Source: Bacteroidales bacterium (GTDB lineage Bacteria; Bacteroidota; Bacteroidia; Bacteroidales; P3). From it: a DNA stretch of 64,000 nucleotides. The translations under genes were made by a program, and so were the position numbers. Below the pieces are notes generated by a model that saw only the letters and a program-made list of their open reading frames with translations, searched no databases and was not told the origin of the DNA. Where the stretch lies: positions 16,147 through 80,146 of the forward strand of contig JAGAYN010000051.1 in NCBI GenBank assembly GCA_017940465.1, written 5' to 3'. Positions 18,376 through 27,760 of this stretch are shown piece by piece. Numbering within the stretch: position 1 is the stretch's first letter; the number at the start of each line of letters is the position of its first letter.

Positions 18376-21300
18376 CTAAAACGAAAATCTGAGGGTGAAG
18401 CCGCCTTGTGTGGTGGAGTTGGGATAGGCGTTGGAGATATAGGGGGTGTTTATATTGGTCTGGAAGAAAGCGCGGAGGGTCATTTTCTGTGTGAGGGCAT
18501 ATTCGCCGCTGAGTTCAGCCATCCAGACTGCGCTACCGGTGGACACCTGGCTCAGGTTCTGGTTGATCTTGCGGATATTGGTCTTGTTGTCGTTATAGGT
18601 GATGTTGAGCTGCAGTATGATGTCGCTCTTGAGGTGGTGGGTGCGGTCGGCGAACTTCACATCGAAGGCGATGTCCTTGATGCGGTAGCCGGCACCGAAG
18701 GTGATGCCGTCGCGGGTGGTCTCGGTCAGCTGGTTGTTGGAGAACGAAAGCATCAGCGAACGGTTCTTCTGGACAGAGAAATTGAACTGCAGGCTGTTCA
18801 CCATATTGACCGACACGCGGATGAGGGGGTTGAACTGCTCGGTCAGCTGCACGCCCTCCATGCTGACGGGGGGGATGTAGTCGCCGGTGTTGTTGATCAG
18901 GTACTCGGCCCCATAGTCGTACCCGCTGTCGCCAGACAGGGCGGCGTCGGTATAGAAATTGCCGATGGCGTAGGTGGAGGAGTAGCGATGGGAGAGCGAA
19001 ATGTTGGAGAACCACTTCTTCAGGAACTGCACCTTGTTCAGACCGTTGTAGTTGATGCTCCAGTTGGGGAGCGGCAGTTTCTGGAACGGCGAGAAGGAGC
19101 AGGTGGCGGCATCCTTGCCGAGGTAGGTGGCAAGGAAAGAGGTGAGCAGCACGGTCTGGGAGTTGGCGCTGTAGCCGGCGGGATAGTACCGCCCGTTCAT
19201 GGTGTCGAGCACCATCTGTCCACTATAGGGATCCGGGTTGGCCGCCGCCAGCCGTTCCGCCACCACGGTACGGTTGTCCAGAAAGCGCGCAAAGAGCACA
19301 TCGGCATCGGTGAATGCGGTAGCCATGCTCCACGTGGTGGTGGTGTAGGTGCCCGTCCTGGTGTACGACAGGGGACCGTCCACCCGTCCGGCGGCATTGG
19401 TATACTTGTAGTAGTATTCCTCGTTGGAGGTGTAGTTCTGCGTGGCATTGATGGATATCTTGAAGTCGCGTATCGGCTCCACATTGGCCTGCATGGATAT
19501 CATCTCGTTGGAGGTCATCTCGTGTGGCATATTGAAAAGGGTGTCGCGCGAGAGGAGGTCGAAGCGCAAAAGGTCGTCCACCACATCGTAGTCATAGCCC
19601 AGTATATAGCCCACGCCCGGGGTCCAATGGTTACGGCTGTCGAGACCCACAAACATGGGTTCACCCATATAGCCCGGCAGGCGCGAGCCGGAGGTATAGC
19701 TGTACTGCAGGTTGAAGTCCTTGACACATGTCACCAACCGCAGCACGGCATTCCTCGCGTTCTTAAGCATCTCCTTCACCCTCTCATGCCGTAGGCTGTC
19801 GGCCATGGCAACAGAGTCCTTGGCACTGAGTTTGTTCTGCCTGCCTCTGGCGGGAGTGGCAGCTGCCCTCGGGCGGCTGTTCTTCTGCGCATTGGCCTCC
19901 TTCAGTATCTTGAACTGGTTGTAGAAAGTCTGCATCGAGGCGGTGGCATTGGCCTGGAACGTAGAGGAGCCCTGCAGGACCGCCCCCATAGACTGCAATG
20001 CCTCGGTGGTGCCTTGATAGACATAATTGGTTCGGTAGGTCAACGGAACCCGCAGGAACTCCAGGTAGGGCAGTTTGTTCACCGGCAAGTCATAGTTGGC
20101 CGTCAGCGTCTGCTGGAAGTTCTGCATTCTGCCTCCCGCCAAAATGGAGCGCCATATCGAGTCGGTGGCCGAGGAGGTCTCGATTCTGCCTATAGGTTCT
20201 TCTATGCGGGCATTGGCGTTGGCGGAATACTGGAACTTCAGGGTCCTCATCAGGTCATACTGAAGTCCGTAGGTGCGTTGCCACGAGAACTGTTTGAAAT
20301 AGGTCGGCCTGATGATGATCTGCGCCGCGCTCTTGTTCCGCATCATAGTCTCCTCGAAGTCACGGTACACCTCAGTACTGAAGTTCAGGTTGCGTGGCAG
20401 ATAGAAGAAGTTGAAGTCCTTCAATATCCTCCAGTTCTTATGCCTGAATAGTTTTACCTTGTCAAAAGGTTTCACAGGCTCGGCCTTGGGGGAATAGCTG
20501 TAGGTGAAGCCACCGCGATGCTGGTCCTTGCTATAGGTCTCTATCTCCTCGTCGCTGGAACGTTCCCCGCTGTAAGCGTATGAAAATGCGAAGTTCTCTA
20601 TGTCATAGAAATGAGGCTTAAGCACACCTTTGCCCGTCCTCTCCTTCTTTACATTGGCCAATGTGAGGTTGGTGGCCGACTTCCTGCGCTGCGTCATACG
20701 ACGTACACTGTCGCGTTCAGCAGAAGTTGCGTAGGTGGCCAGGTCGTCACTTAAAAGCACATCGGGATTATAGGGGTTGTATTCCGGGCTGCCTATCTCG
20801 CGGTTATAGTCCAGATATAGGGGGATTCGCATTCCCCAAGTCTCCGGCAGGAACTTGCCTAACTCCAAATCCAGAGTGCCCTGGAAGTTGAATGTATTCA
20901 TCAATTCTTCCTTTATCAAGGGATCCTCCAGATTGCCGAAGTTAGCCGTGGTATAGGAGCCATATAGCGACAGATTGCCTATGTCAGCCAGATTGGTACG
21001 GGCCAATGCCATTGCCGCCCAGCCTCCCTTGTTGATATAGTCTGACAGGCGGAGCTCATTCACCCATACAATGGCCGACTTGGGAAGCATATTGTTCCCA
21101 TCCGTCAGGCTCTCCTTCTTCGGGTTCCGTACACCTATCATGATTACCTTTACCTTCCCCAGGTTGGGGGTACCCAAGACGGTATACTTCCTGCCCTCCA
21201 CCATCTCCGAATACAGCAGCGTCGGCGAGTAGCCGGCCTCCCCTGCTCTGATTCTTGTGTTGCGACTGGTCTTGATTTCTATCAGCTTCTGTAGGTCGAT

Positions 21301-24300
21301 ATCTACGTTGTTCTCTGCAGGCCAGATGGAATAGGGGTCGTCCGAAGGGGTATACCATGGAGTGAACCGCAGCGGGAGTTCATATTCATAGTAGTTATTG
21401 GTATAGTCACTCCCCAGGCGCACGAACAGAACCATATCGCCATCGTCCATCCTGTCGGCTGCATATTTCTGCTCGGCATGGACAAACATCTTCATGTGAC
21501 CATATTGACGCAGGTCATAACTGGTAGAACGGTAGATGGCCCTTGCATCTCCACTGGACAATCCATCCACATCCAGCGCTATCGACTGTTCGTTCAACAT
21601 GGTGTAACTGTTACTGGAAGAGTACCACTCCTCTCGTTCTATTCCCGGAGGCAACACATAGGGTACCGGCTGTCGCGACCCATTCTCCTCAATACTTACC
21701 GTGGAAATATTAAAGCTGGTGTTCTCCGATGTACCTGTTACATAGTCTCCCGGCTGGAGTAGGTCTTCCGAATATTTACGCCATGTGGAGTAAACCAGGT
21801 CCAGCGTGGCGAACCTGAGGATGATAGGCTCCTCGAATTGATTGAGGAACATCCTCATAAACCGGATGGATTGGAAGCCATTGATATTGCCCACCTTCTG
21901 GTTTGGCTCACGGATGGGGATGCGGAACTGGTACCAACGGCAGCTGGTTGTCTCTTTATTGAGCAATTGCACATTGTGGGCTTCCTGTATATCCACGATA
22001 TAGTTCTGCCCTATCACCATGCGATCCGGACTGAGGTCTATCTCATACTGATAATAGTTTTCAGCCTCGCTCAAGGTGTTGTCGCGGTTTATGTCTTCCA
22101 CATTGGGGTAGGCCGAGGCCGATGTCATATAGTCCTCATCACTGTCGCTATCCACAGGGGAGTTTCCCTCGGGGTTGTTGAAGTACTTGTATCGGTCGGT
22201 CACCTTGACGTCATTGTTGTCATAGTAGGAGGACCGGAAGTAGCGGAAGTCGTCGTTTGAGGGGTCGACCAGTGCCTGCTGGTAGGCTTCGGAGGCGATG
22301 CCAAAGCGGGCAGCTATCTGATCCAGATAATCCGAAAAGAACGACTGCTCATCCTGCAGGCCGTGTGTAGACCCCAACCCATCGTAGCCTACATCCTGAT
22401 ACATGCGGGCATTCTCGTCATTATCGAAGGCATTGACTATCGGCTGCGTGGTAGGCACCCGCCCCCAGATGGTGGTGTCGACGTTTGACACCTCGGCCGA
22501 GGTTGGCAATCCATTCTCAAAACTCTTGCGACCGTCGCGCAATATATCCTCGCTGATATCGCCCAGGTTGATATACAGTTTGCCTCCCGTGTGGTTGGGA
22601 TTCTCTATGAAGGGGTCCATGAGCCAGAATTCGATGGTCTCGATGTTCTGTGTCTCAAAGTCCGTGTAGTCCAGTTTGCGCATAATACCTCCCCATCGCG
22701 AGGCAGGGTCGAGCAACATACCCGAGTCGGTTATACCGGCACTGTAGGCTGTGGGGTTCACATCGTAGTTGTATGGGCCCTTTTCCTTGGGATAATAGGC
22801 CAGGTTGAGCTCGTAGACATGGGTGGGCTGGCCCGCCACACGGTCCTTGTTGGGGAACACCTCCTGCTCGTATATACGGCGGGCGTAGGGCTTGGAGAGG
22901 TCGTCCACGGTGATGTTCGACGGGCGGCTGCCGGTATTGTAGAAGTCATTGCTGATGCGGTACCAGGCAAGCCGGGCACGGTTGAATCCGTATGCGAGGC
23001 CACTCCCCGGGGCCGTCTCGGGGAACATGGCCAGCGGCTGATGCCAGTCCTGAGGTGTACTGGCCAGGAACCACGAGGTAGCGGCCGTCAGGCTGATGCT
23101 GCTTTCGGCGCCCTCGAAGTCGTCCACATAGGACACGCTGCCCTCGGCGGCCCCGGTGTTGGACATGCCGGGGATGAAATGGGCAAACTCGGCCTGAAGG
23201 CTCAGGTTGGACGGAGCTTTGGTATCGATGCCCGGCAGCTTGTCTATCAGCTTGGTGATGAACGGCACCTCGTGGCGGTAGTTGAGGTCGAGGCCCCATA
23301 TCATGTTGCTCGTCGGCTCGTCGCCAAGGTTGTTCTTCTGCATGAGGGGCTTTTCATGGAGATTCATCCAGGTGGCACCCAGGTTGAAATCGCGGTCGAA
23401 CTCATAGTTCAGGTGCAGGCCGAGCATGGTCTTGGTGGTCATGCCGAAGGAGTTGTTCTCACTGCTGACGCTGATGGGGGTGCCGGAAGCGAGGATACTT
23501 TCGTTGATGATGCGCACCGTGCCCATGGTGTAGTCCACCGTATAGTCCACGTTCTCTATCAGCGGCATGCCGCCCGCGGTGACCACCACAGACCCCTGCG
23601 TGACGCTGTAGCCCAGCGATATCTCGCCACTGACACTCGACGTGTAGTAGCCCTCGAGGTAGAACCGGTTGCGGTCGGCATACTGGCGTGCCAGCGACTG
23701 TGTCATGGTGTAGAGCGAATCGAAGCAGTACCGGTTGGCCAGTTCATCGTTTCCGAGCTTGTCGCGCAGGTCCCTTCCGAAGGGTTCCACCGTGGGGAAG
23801 AAGATGCGTCCGGTGGAGGCCTGGATGGTGCCGCCCTTGAAGGCGGCGGAGTCGAACCAGTCGAAGACGCCGTCGGCATAGTAATAGCTCTGGCTGGCGT
23901 CCATACGGTCCAGCCCGAAGACCTCGATCAGCGGCACACCCTGCTGCGGCCCTTCGGTGAAGAAGCCCACCCCCACCCCGCCGTCGGGATTCTCGTACAG
24001 GATGTTCAGCCGGAACCCCTCGGGGCTCAACTGGCTGCTCTTGAGGAAGTAGACGTTCTTCATCATCAGTTTCCACAACGGGCCGTGGGTATTGACCGCG
24101 GTGCCTTTGATGAGTTTGACGATAAGCGTGTTGGGGTCGTTCACACCGTCGGTGGTCAGCTCGCCCACCTGGTAGACGTTGGTGTCGCCCACCACCTGAT
24201 ACTGGTAGGCCACGGCCAGCACCTGGTCGCCGGTGAGCGGCTGGTTCAGGGTGATGAATCCCAGCTGCCGGTTGAAGGTATACTCGTTGTCGTTCAGCAG

Positions 24301-25500
24301 CCGCGCACTCTCCACCTTTTCATAGTCGGTGCCGGCGGTCATGCCCAGGCCCTGCATGTAGGAGGTGACCGAGTTGATGCTGCGCACCGACGAGGGCTGG
24401 ATGAGCTGCAGCAGGTCGTTGGCCCCGTTGTCCGGCATGCGTGCACCCCAATGACCCACGCGGGGACTGGAGGGGACCCCCTCGCCCAGGTCGGTGAGGG
24501 CCAGTATGTTCCGGTTCTGGGTGACGGCGGCGCCCACATTGGTGCGCCACACCTCCAGGCGCAATATGCGCACGTTGCTGTTCACCACCGGCAGAGTGCT
24601 CATGGCGCGGTTGTAGTTGTCGTAGAAGTACTGCGCGATGAAGTAGTGGCGGTTCTCCTCGTATTCGTCGGCGCGTATCTCGAATTCGTGGCTGCTGGCG
24701 CCTCCCTTCACCTGGAGGTTCTCCGTGGAGGTCTCCTTTTGGCTCACCACGGCGTCGAGGCTCAGCTTGCCGAACTTCAGCTTGGTGTGGAAGCCCAGCA
24801 GCTGCTGGCTGCCGCGGATGAGGGTGGTCGGGAGGGGGAACGAGATGTCGGCCGCCTCGAACAGCTGCAGGATGTCGTCCTCCTTGCCTTCGTATTTGAG
24901 TTTCTTCGTGTTCTCGAAGTCGAAGGTGGCCTTGGTGTTGTGGTTGATGTTGAAGTCGATGAGGTCGCCTATCTTGGCGCCGATGTTCACCTGGATGTTC
25001 TCGTCGAAGTCAAAGGTGGTGACGCTCCGCTCCGAGGCATCGCGCTGGGGGTCGTCGCGCCAGTTGTTGACCAACTTGAAGGTGAGGTCGATGCTTCCGT
25101 TCCAATCAAAGGAGAGCGGTGGCTTGCCGTTCAGTATGTCGAGCTTCTGGCTGATCTGGTTGAAGCCCGGGATACGGCTGAGCAGGCCCGCGTCGGCGGA
25201 GCCACCCTCGGCGGTGGATGCCTTGTCGTTCCAGTAGCTGCGCATCACCTGCTCCATCTGCCAGTCCTGATAGTCCTGGAAGGTCATGTACTCGCGCCCC
25301 AGCTCCACGTCGCCCACCCTGGTGATTTTCACATAACTCTTCGTCGCGGCATTGTATTCCACCGTGGTCTGGATGGCCGACGGGGTGTAGCCGCTGCCCA
25401 TCGGCGAGTAGACCAACGAGTCGTCCTGGCCCCACGCCACGGCGTGCAGCAGCATCAGGAGCAGCGTTATGAGTATATGGCGGTGCTTCAATTTGCGCAA
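18376..25500 (-). CDS. sprA: SprA (Sov), type IX secretion outer-membrane translocon
   Basis: This 2374-residue protein is the size expected for SprA, which forms the very large beta-barrel pore of the T9SS. It starts with a signal peptide (HILITLLLMLLHAVAWGQ) and contains typical SprA regions: GNIRQL-type N-terminal IGAKIGDLIDFNINHNTKATF, repeated amphipathic strands, and a C terminus ending in TQGGFTLRFSF. The gene follows ruvA, a common Bacteroidota neighbourhood. The only fitting start is TTG at 25500, with AGGGGG a few bases upstream; no in-frame ATG precedes the signal peptide. A second TTG three codons later is an alternative. Clients in this window are the giant protein at 2.1 kb and the BspA-like protein at 37.2 kb. 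Confidence 0.93.
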   Translation of the reverse strand: MRKLKHRHILITLLLMLLHAVAWGQDDSLVYSPMGSGYTPSAIQTTVEYNAATKSYVKITRVGDVELGREYMTFQDYQDWQMEQVMRSYWNDKASTAEGGSADAGLLSRIPGFNQISQKLDILNGKPPLSFDWNGSIDLTFKLVNNWRDDPQRDASERSVTTFDFDENIQVNIGAKIGDLIDFNINHNTKATFDFENTKKLKYEGKEDDILQLFEAADISFPLPTTLIRGSQQLLGFHTKLKFGKLSLDAVVSQKETSTENLQVKGGASSHEFEIRADEYEENRHYFIAQYFYDNYNRAMSTLPVVNSNVRILRLEVWRTNVGAAVTQNRNILALTDLGEGVPSSPRVGHWGARMPDNGANDLLQLIQPSSVRSINSVTSYMQGLGMTAGTDYEKVESARLLNDNEYTFNRQLGFITLNQPLTGDQVLAVAYQYQVVGDTNVYQVGELTTDGVNDPNTLIVKLIKGTAVNTHGPLWKLMMKNVYFLKSSQLSPEGFRLNILYENPDGGVGVGFFTEGPQQGVPLIEVFGLDRMDASQSYYYADGVFDWFDSAAFKGGTIQASTGRIFFPTVEPFGRDLRDKLGNDELANRYCFDSLYTMTQSLARQYADRNRFYLEGYYTSSVSGEISLGYSVTQGSVVVTAGGMPLIENVDYTVDYTMGTVRIINESILASGTPISVSSENNSFGMTTKTMLGLHLNYEFDRDFNLGATWMNLHEKPLMQKNNLGDEPTSNMIWGLDLNYRHEVPFITKLIDKLPGIDTKAPSNLSLQAEFAHFIPGMSNTGAAEGSVSYVDDFEGAESSISLTAATSWFLASTPQDWHQPLAMFPETAPGSGLAYGFNRARLAWYRISNDFYNTGSRPSNITVDDLSKPYARRIYEQEVFPNKDRVAGQPTHVYELNLAYYPKEKGPYNYDVNPTAYSAGITDSGMLLDPASRWGGIMRKLDYTDFETQNIETIEFWLMDPFIENPNHTGGKLYINLGDISEDILRDGRKSFENGLPTSAEVSNVDTTIWGRVPTTQPIVNAFDNDENARMYQDVGYDGLGSTHGLQDEQSFFSDYLDQIAARFGIASEAYQQALVDPSNDDFRYFRSSYYDNNDVKVTDRYKYFNNPEGNSPVDSDSDEDYMTSASAYPNVEDINRDNTLSEAENYYQYEIDLSPDRMVIGQNYIVDIQEAHNVQLLNKETTSCRWYQFRIPIREPNQKVGNINGFQSIRFMRMFLNQFEEPIILRFATLDLVYSTWRKYSEDLLQPGDYVTGTSENTSFNISTVSIEENGSRQPVPYVLPPGIEREEWYSSSNSYTMLNEQSIALDVDGLSSGDARAIYRSTSYDLRQYGHMKMFVHAEQKYAADRMDDGDMVLFVRLGSDYTNNYYEYELPLRFTPWYTPSDDPYSIWPAENNVDIDLQKLIEIKTSRNTRIRAGEAGYSPTLLYSEMVEGRKYTVLGTPNLGKVKVIMIGVRNPKKESLTDGNNMLPKSAIVWVNELRLSDYINKGGWAAMALARTNLADIGNLSLYGSYTTANFGNLEDPLIKEELMNTFNFQGTLDLELGKFLPETWGMRIPLYLDYNREIGSPEYNPYNPDVLLSDDLATYATSAERDSVRRMTQRRKSATNLTLANVKKERTGKGVLKPHFYDIENFAFSYAYSGERSSDEEIETYSKDQHRGGFTYSYSPKAEPVKPFDKVKLFRHKNWRILKDFNFFYLPRNLNFSTEVYRDFEETMMRNKSAAQIIIRPTYFKQFSWQRTYGLQYDLMRTLKFQYSANANARIEEPIGRIETSSATDSIWRSILAGGRMQNFQQTLTANYDLPVNKLPYLEFLRVPLTYRTNYVYQGTTEALQSMGAVLQGSSTFQANATASMQTFYNQFKILKEANAQKNSRPRAAATPARGRQNKLSAKDSVAMADSLRHERVKEMLKNARNAVLRLVTCVKDFNLQYSYTSGSRLPGYMGEPMFVGLDSRNHWTPGVGYILGYDYDVVDDLLRFDLLSRDTLFNMPHEMTSNEMISMQANVEPIRDFKISINATQNYTSNEEYYYKYTNAAGRVDGPLSYTRTGTYTTTTWSMATAFTDADVLFARFLDNRTVVAERLAAANPDPYSGQMVLDTMNGRYYPAGYSANSQTVLLTSFLATYLGKDAATCSFSPFQKLPLPNWSINYNGLNKVQFLKKWFSNISLSHRYSSTYAIGNFYTDAALSGDSGYDYGAEYLINNTGDYIPPVSMEGVQLTEQFNPLIRVSVNMVNSLQFNFSVQKNRSLMLSFSNNQLTETTRDGITFGAGYRIKDIAFDVKFADRTHHLKSDIILQLNITYNDNKTNIRKINQNLSQVSTGSAVWMAELSGEYALTQKMTLRAFFQTNINTPYISNAYPNSTTQGGFTLRFSF

Positions 25501-25631
25501 ATTAACCCCCTATTAACGCAAAGCTGCCCCCTATATTGTATAAATAAATAAAAAAATGCCCCGGTCCTCCCGCATCGACCCGGCTACCCCAGCCCGGAAC
25601 CCCTCGCTCCGGACTCCGCACCCAGGAGGGG

Positions 25632-25690
25632 CCCCATAGGTATCCCCCAGGTATCCTATAGGTATTTACTTCGACTGAGAACCGATATGA
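25632..25690 (+). repeat. Dispersed 11-bp-repeat element, copy 2
   Basis: Three 11-mers (ccccataggta, tcccccaggta, tcctataggta; 25632-25664) are followed by the constant tail that begins tttacttcgactgag and ends at 25690. It lies between the ruvA stop and the sprA start and points against both genes. Similarity to copy 3 runs on for a few more bases (cgcttatg). Confidence 0.9.
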
Positions 25691-25714
25691 CCGCTTATGA
25701 ACCAGTCGAAAAAC

Positions 25715-26314
25715 TCAAAGTCGCTTAAGTCCCTCTTTTATAATCTCTTCCACTGTCATGGCCATGCCGTCGTCACGCCGCCAGTCGCTGGAGAGGAGCA
25801 GCTTCTCCACGGCGGGCTTGGCGAAGCCGAGCATGGTGAGGGCCGTCATGGCCTCGTCGCGGGCCTGGCAGGCCGCGCCGGAGGCCACCGCAGCCGTCGT
25901 GCCGCCGACCAGCCCCACCTTGTCGGCCAGCTCCAGCGCGATGCGCTGCGCCGTCTTGGCTCCGATGCCCTTCACGCGCTGGATGGCCTTCACGTCCTGC
26001 GTCTGTATGGCAGTGCGGAGCTGCTCCACCGTGAGGGAGGAGAGCATGATGCGGGCCGTCTGGTTGCCCACGCCGCTGACGCCGATCAGGATGCGGAACA
26101 TCTCGCGCTCGGCCAGGTCATAGAAGCCGAAGAGCTGCTGCGCATCCTCGCGCACCACGTGGTGGGCGTAGAGCCTCACCGTCTCGCCCGCCTCGCGCTG
26201 AAGGGCTTCGTAGGTATTGAGCGTAATCTCAAGCAGATAGCCCACGCCGCCACAGTCGATGACGGCCTGTGTGGGCTCCAAACTGGCCATCCGGCCATGG
26301 AAATATTCGTACAT
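25715..26314 (-). CDS. ruvA: Holliday junction branch migration protein RuvA
   Basis: This 199-residue DNA-binding subunit of RuvAB recognises four-way junctions. It has an N-terminal OB-fold (MYEYFHGRMASL to LYAHHVVREDAQQLFGF), two helix-hairpin-helix motifs (LIGVSGVGNQTA near 79 and VKGIGAKTAQRI near 115), and a C-terminal RuvB-contact domain (DEAMTALTMLGF to the end). It precedes sprA, as in other Bacteroidota. Its 5' side touches the 144-bp repeat array, whose outer inverted copy begins about 12 bases upstream of the start. Confidence 0.95.
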   Translation of the reverse strand: MYEYFHGRMASLEPTQAVIDCGGVGYLLEITLNTYEALQREAGETVRLYAHHVVREDAQQLFGFYDLAEREMFRILIGVSGVGNQTARIMLSSLTVEQLRTAIQTQDVKAIQRVKGIGAKTAQRIALELADKVGLVGGTTAAVASGAACQARDEAMTALTMLGFAKPAVEKLLLSSDWRRDDGMAMTVEEIIKEGLKRL

Positions 26315-26325
26315 TTTCGTCTATC

Positions 26326-27283
26326 TTTTGTCGCCTTCTTTCAGAAGGCTTGTGTTTGTTATCGTCATATCCCCCAGGCGGTGCCTGGGGTTTCGCGCAC
26401 TTCGTGCGGTGCGAGGCCTTCGGCCTCAAGGTAGCCCTCAGACTGCGCTGAAAGCGCTCAACCACGCGCCAGCGCGCAATCGTGCGGTGTGAGGCCTATG
26501 GCCTCGTAGTGGCGCCCTGCCTGTGCCGGAGATGCTCAGCCACGCGTCAGCACACATTCGTGCGGTGTGTGGCCTTCGGCCTCGGGATAGTCGGGGTAGC
26601 ACTTGGCCTGCGCTGAAGGCGCCCAACCACGCGCCAGCGTGCATAACCCCAGGCAACGCCTGGGGCACAGACCGCCCTGTCACTGCCTTCTGAAAGAAGG
26701 CGACAAAGGCGCTACCCAGCCTACAGCCCACACAATCGCGAGCACCCCCGGCTGCGCCGAAGGCGCTCAACCACGCGCCAGCGTGCATAACCCCAGGCAC
26801 CGCCTGGGGCACAGACTGCCCTGTCATAGCCTTCTGAAAGAAGGCGACAAGGGCAGCACCCAGCCTACAGCCCACACAATCGCGAGCACCCCAGGCTGCG
26901 CCGAAGGCGCTCAACCACGCGCCAGCGTGCATAACCCCAGGCACCGCCTGGGGCACAGACTGCCCTGTCATATCCTTCTGAAAGAAGGCGACAAGGGCAG
27001 CACCCAGCCTACAGCCCACACAATCGCGAGCACCCCAGGCTGCGCCGAAGGCGCTCAACCACGCGCCAGCGTGCATAACCCCAGGCACCGCCTGGGGCAC
27101 AGACCGCCCTGTCACTGCCTTCTGAAAGAAGGCGACAAAGGCGCTACCCAGCCTACAGCCCTCTATATCGCGAGCACCCCCGGCTGCGCCGAAGGCGCTC
27201 AACCACGCGCCAGCGTGCGTAACCCCAGGCAACGCCTGGGGCACAGACCGCCCTGTCACTGCCTTCTGAAAGAAGGCGACAAC
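26326..27283. repeat. 144-bp tandem palindromic array with an inverted outer copy (RAYT3 repeats)
   Basis: Five units repeat at exactly 144 bp; the palindrome ccccaggca(a/c)cgcctgggg starts at 26647, 26791, 26935, 27079 and 27223. Each unit also holds the palindrome ccttctgaaagaagg and a ccgaaggcgctcaaccacgcgccagcgtgc segment. More diverged GC palindromes (such as gaggccttcggcctc) fill 26400-26640. At 26328-26400 the unit recurs in reverse orientation. The array ends about five bases before the stop codon of RAYT3. It is not CRISPR: the whole unit repeats, there are no unique spacers, and no cas genes occur. Confidence 0.9.
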
Positions 27284-27287
27284 TATT

Positions 27288-27752
27288 CTACCCCTCCCGC
27301 TCCTCATCTCGTAAAAAATATCTCTCGTCCACTTCCACCCCATACTCTTTTAGAAACAGCGCATACTCCTCTGCGAAGGTGGTCTTCTTATGGTGTTCCT
27401 TCTGTCGTTTTATATAGTTCACTATCATATCTTTATCCCTCAGACTATAGCTCAGTGCCGCATATTCCTTTGCCCAGCCTCGGAAGTCGGGGAACCCAGC
27501 CTGCGACTTCATCCACTTGCTGGAGGCCACTTTGAGATTCTGCATGAAGGAGGCCACCGACAGCGACGGAGGGAGTTCCACCAGCATGTGCACATGGTCT
27601 GGCATTCCACCAATGCGCCAAACCTTCACTCGTAGGTTGAGAGCCACACCGTACAGGTAAGCATAAAGGTCCCGCTCGCACTCTTCCCTTATTACCCGTT
27701 CACTGCGGTAGGTACGGAAGACGATATGGTAAAGCGACTGGACGTAACTCAT
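27288..27752 (-). CDS. REP-associated tyrosine transposase (RAYT3)
   Basis: This 154-residue HUH transposase is more distant from RAYT1 and RAYT2 than they are from each other. It has GGMPDHVHMLVELPPS with the HxH pair near residue 53, AKEYAALSYS in place of EGYGAFSVS, and the tyrosine helix NYIKRQKEHHKK. The start is the ATG at 27752; the long upstream frame overlaps the lipoprotein gene out of frame. Only eight bases separate the lipoprotein stop from this start, so it may be read through from the M64-lipoprotein unit. The tandem array at its 3' end is the likely cognate repeat family. Confidence 0.86.
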   Translation of the reverse strand: MSYVQSLYHIVFRTYRSERVIREECERDLYAYLYGVALNLRVKVWRIGGMPDHVHMLVELPPSLSVASFMQNLKVASSKWMKSQAGFPDFRGWAKEYAALSYSLRDKDMIVNYIKRQKEHHKKTTFAEEYALFLKEYGVEVDERYFLRDEEREG

Positions 27753-27760
27753 AACCTTGT

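Noticed and set aside
26326-27283. CRISPR array
   Set aside because: The entire 144-bp unit repeats, with no unique spacers, and there are no cas genes.
26438-27535. Long open frames on both strands with 48-residue repeats across the 144-bp array
   Set aside because: The period is a multiple of three, so any open frame stays open. Both strands are equally open, there is no signal peptide or start signal, and the sequence is palindromic repeat DNA.
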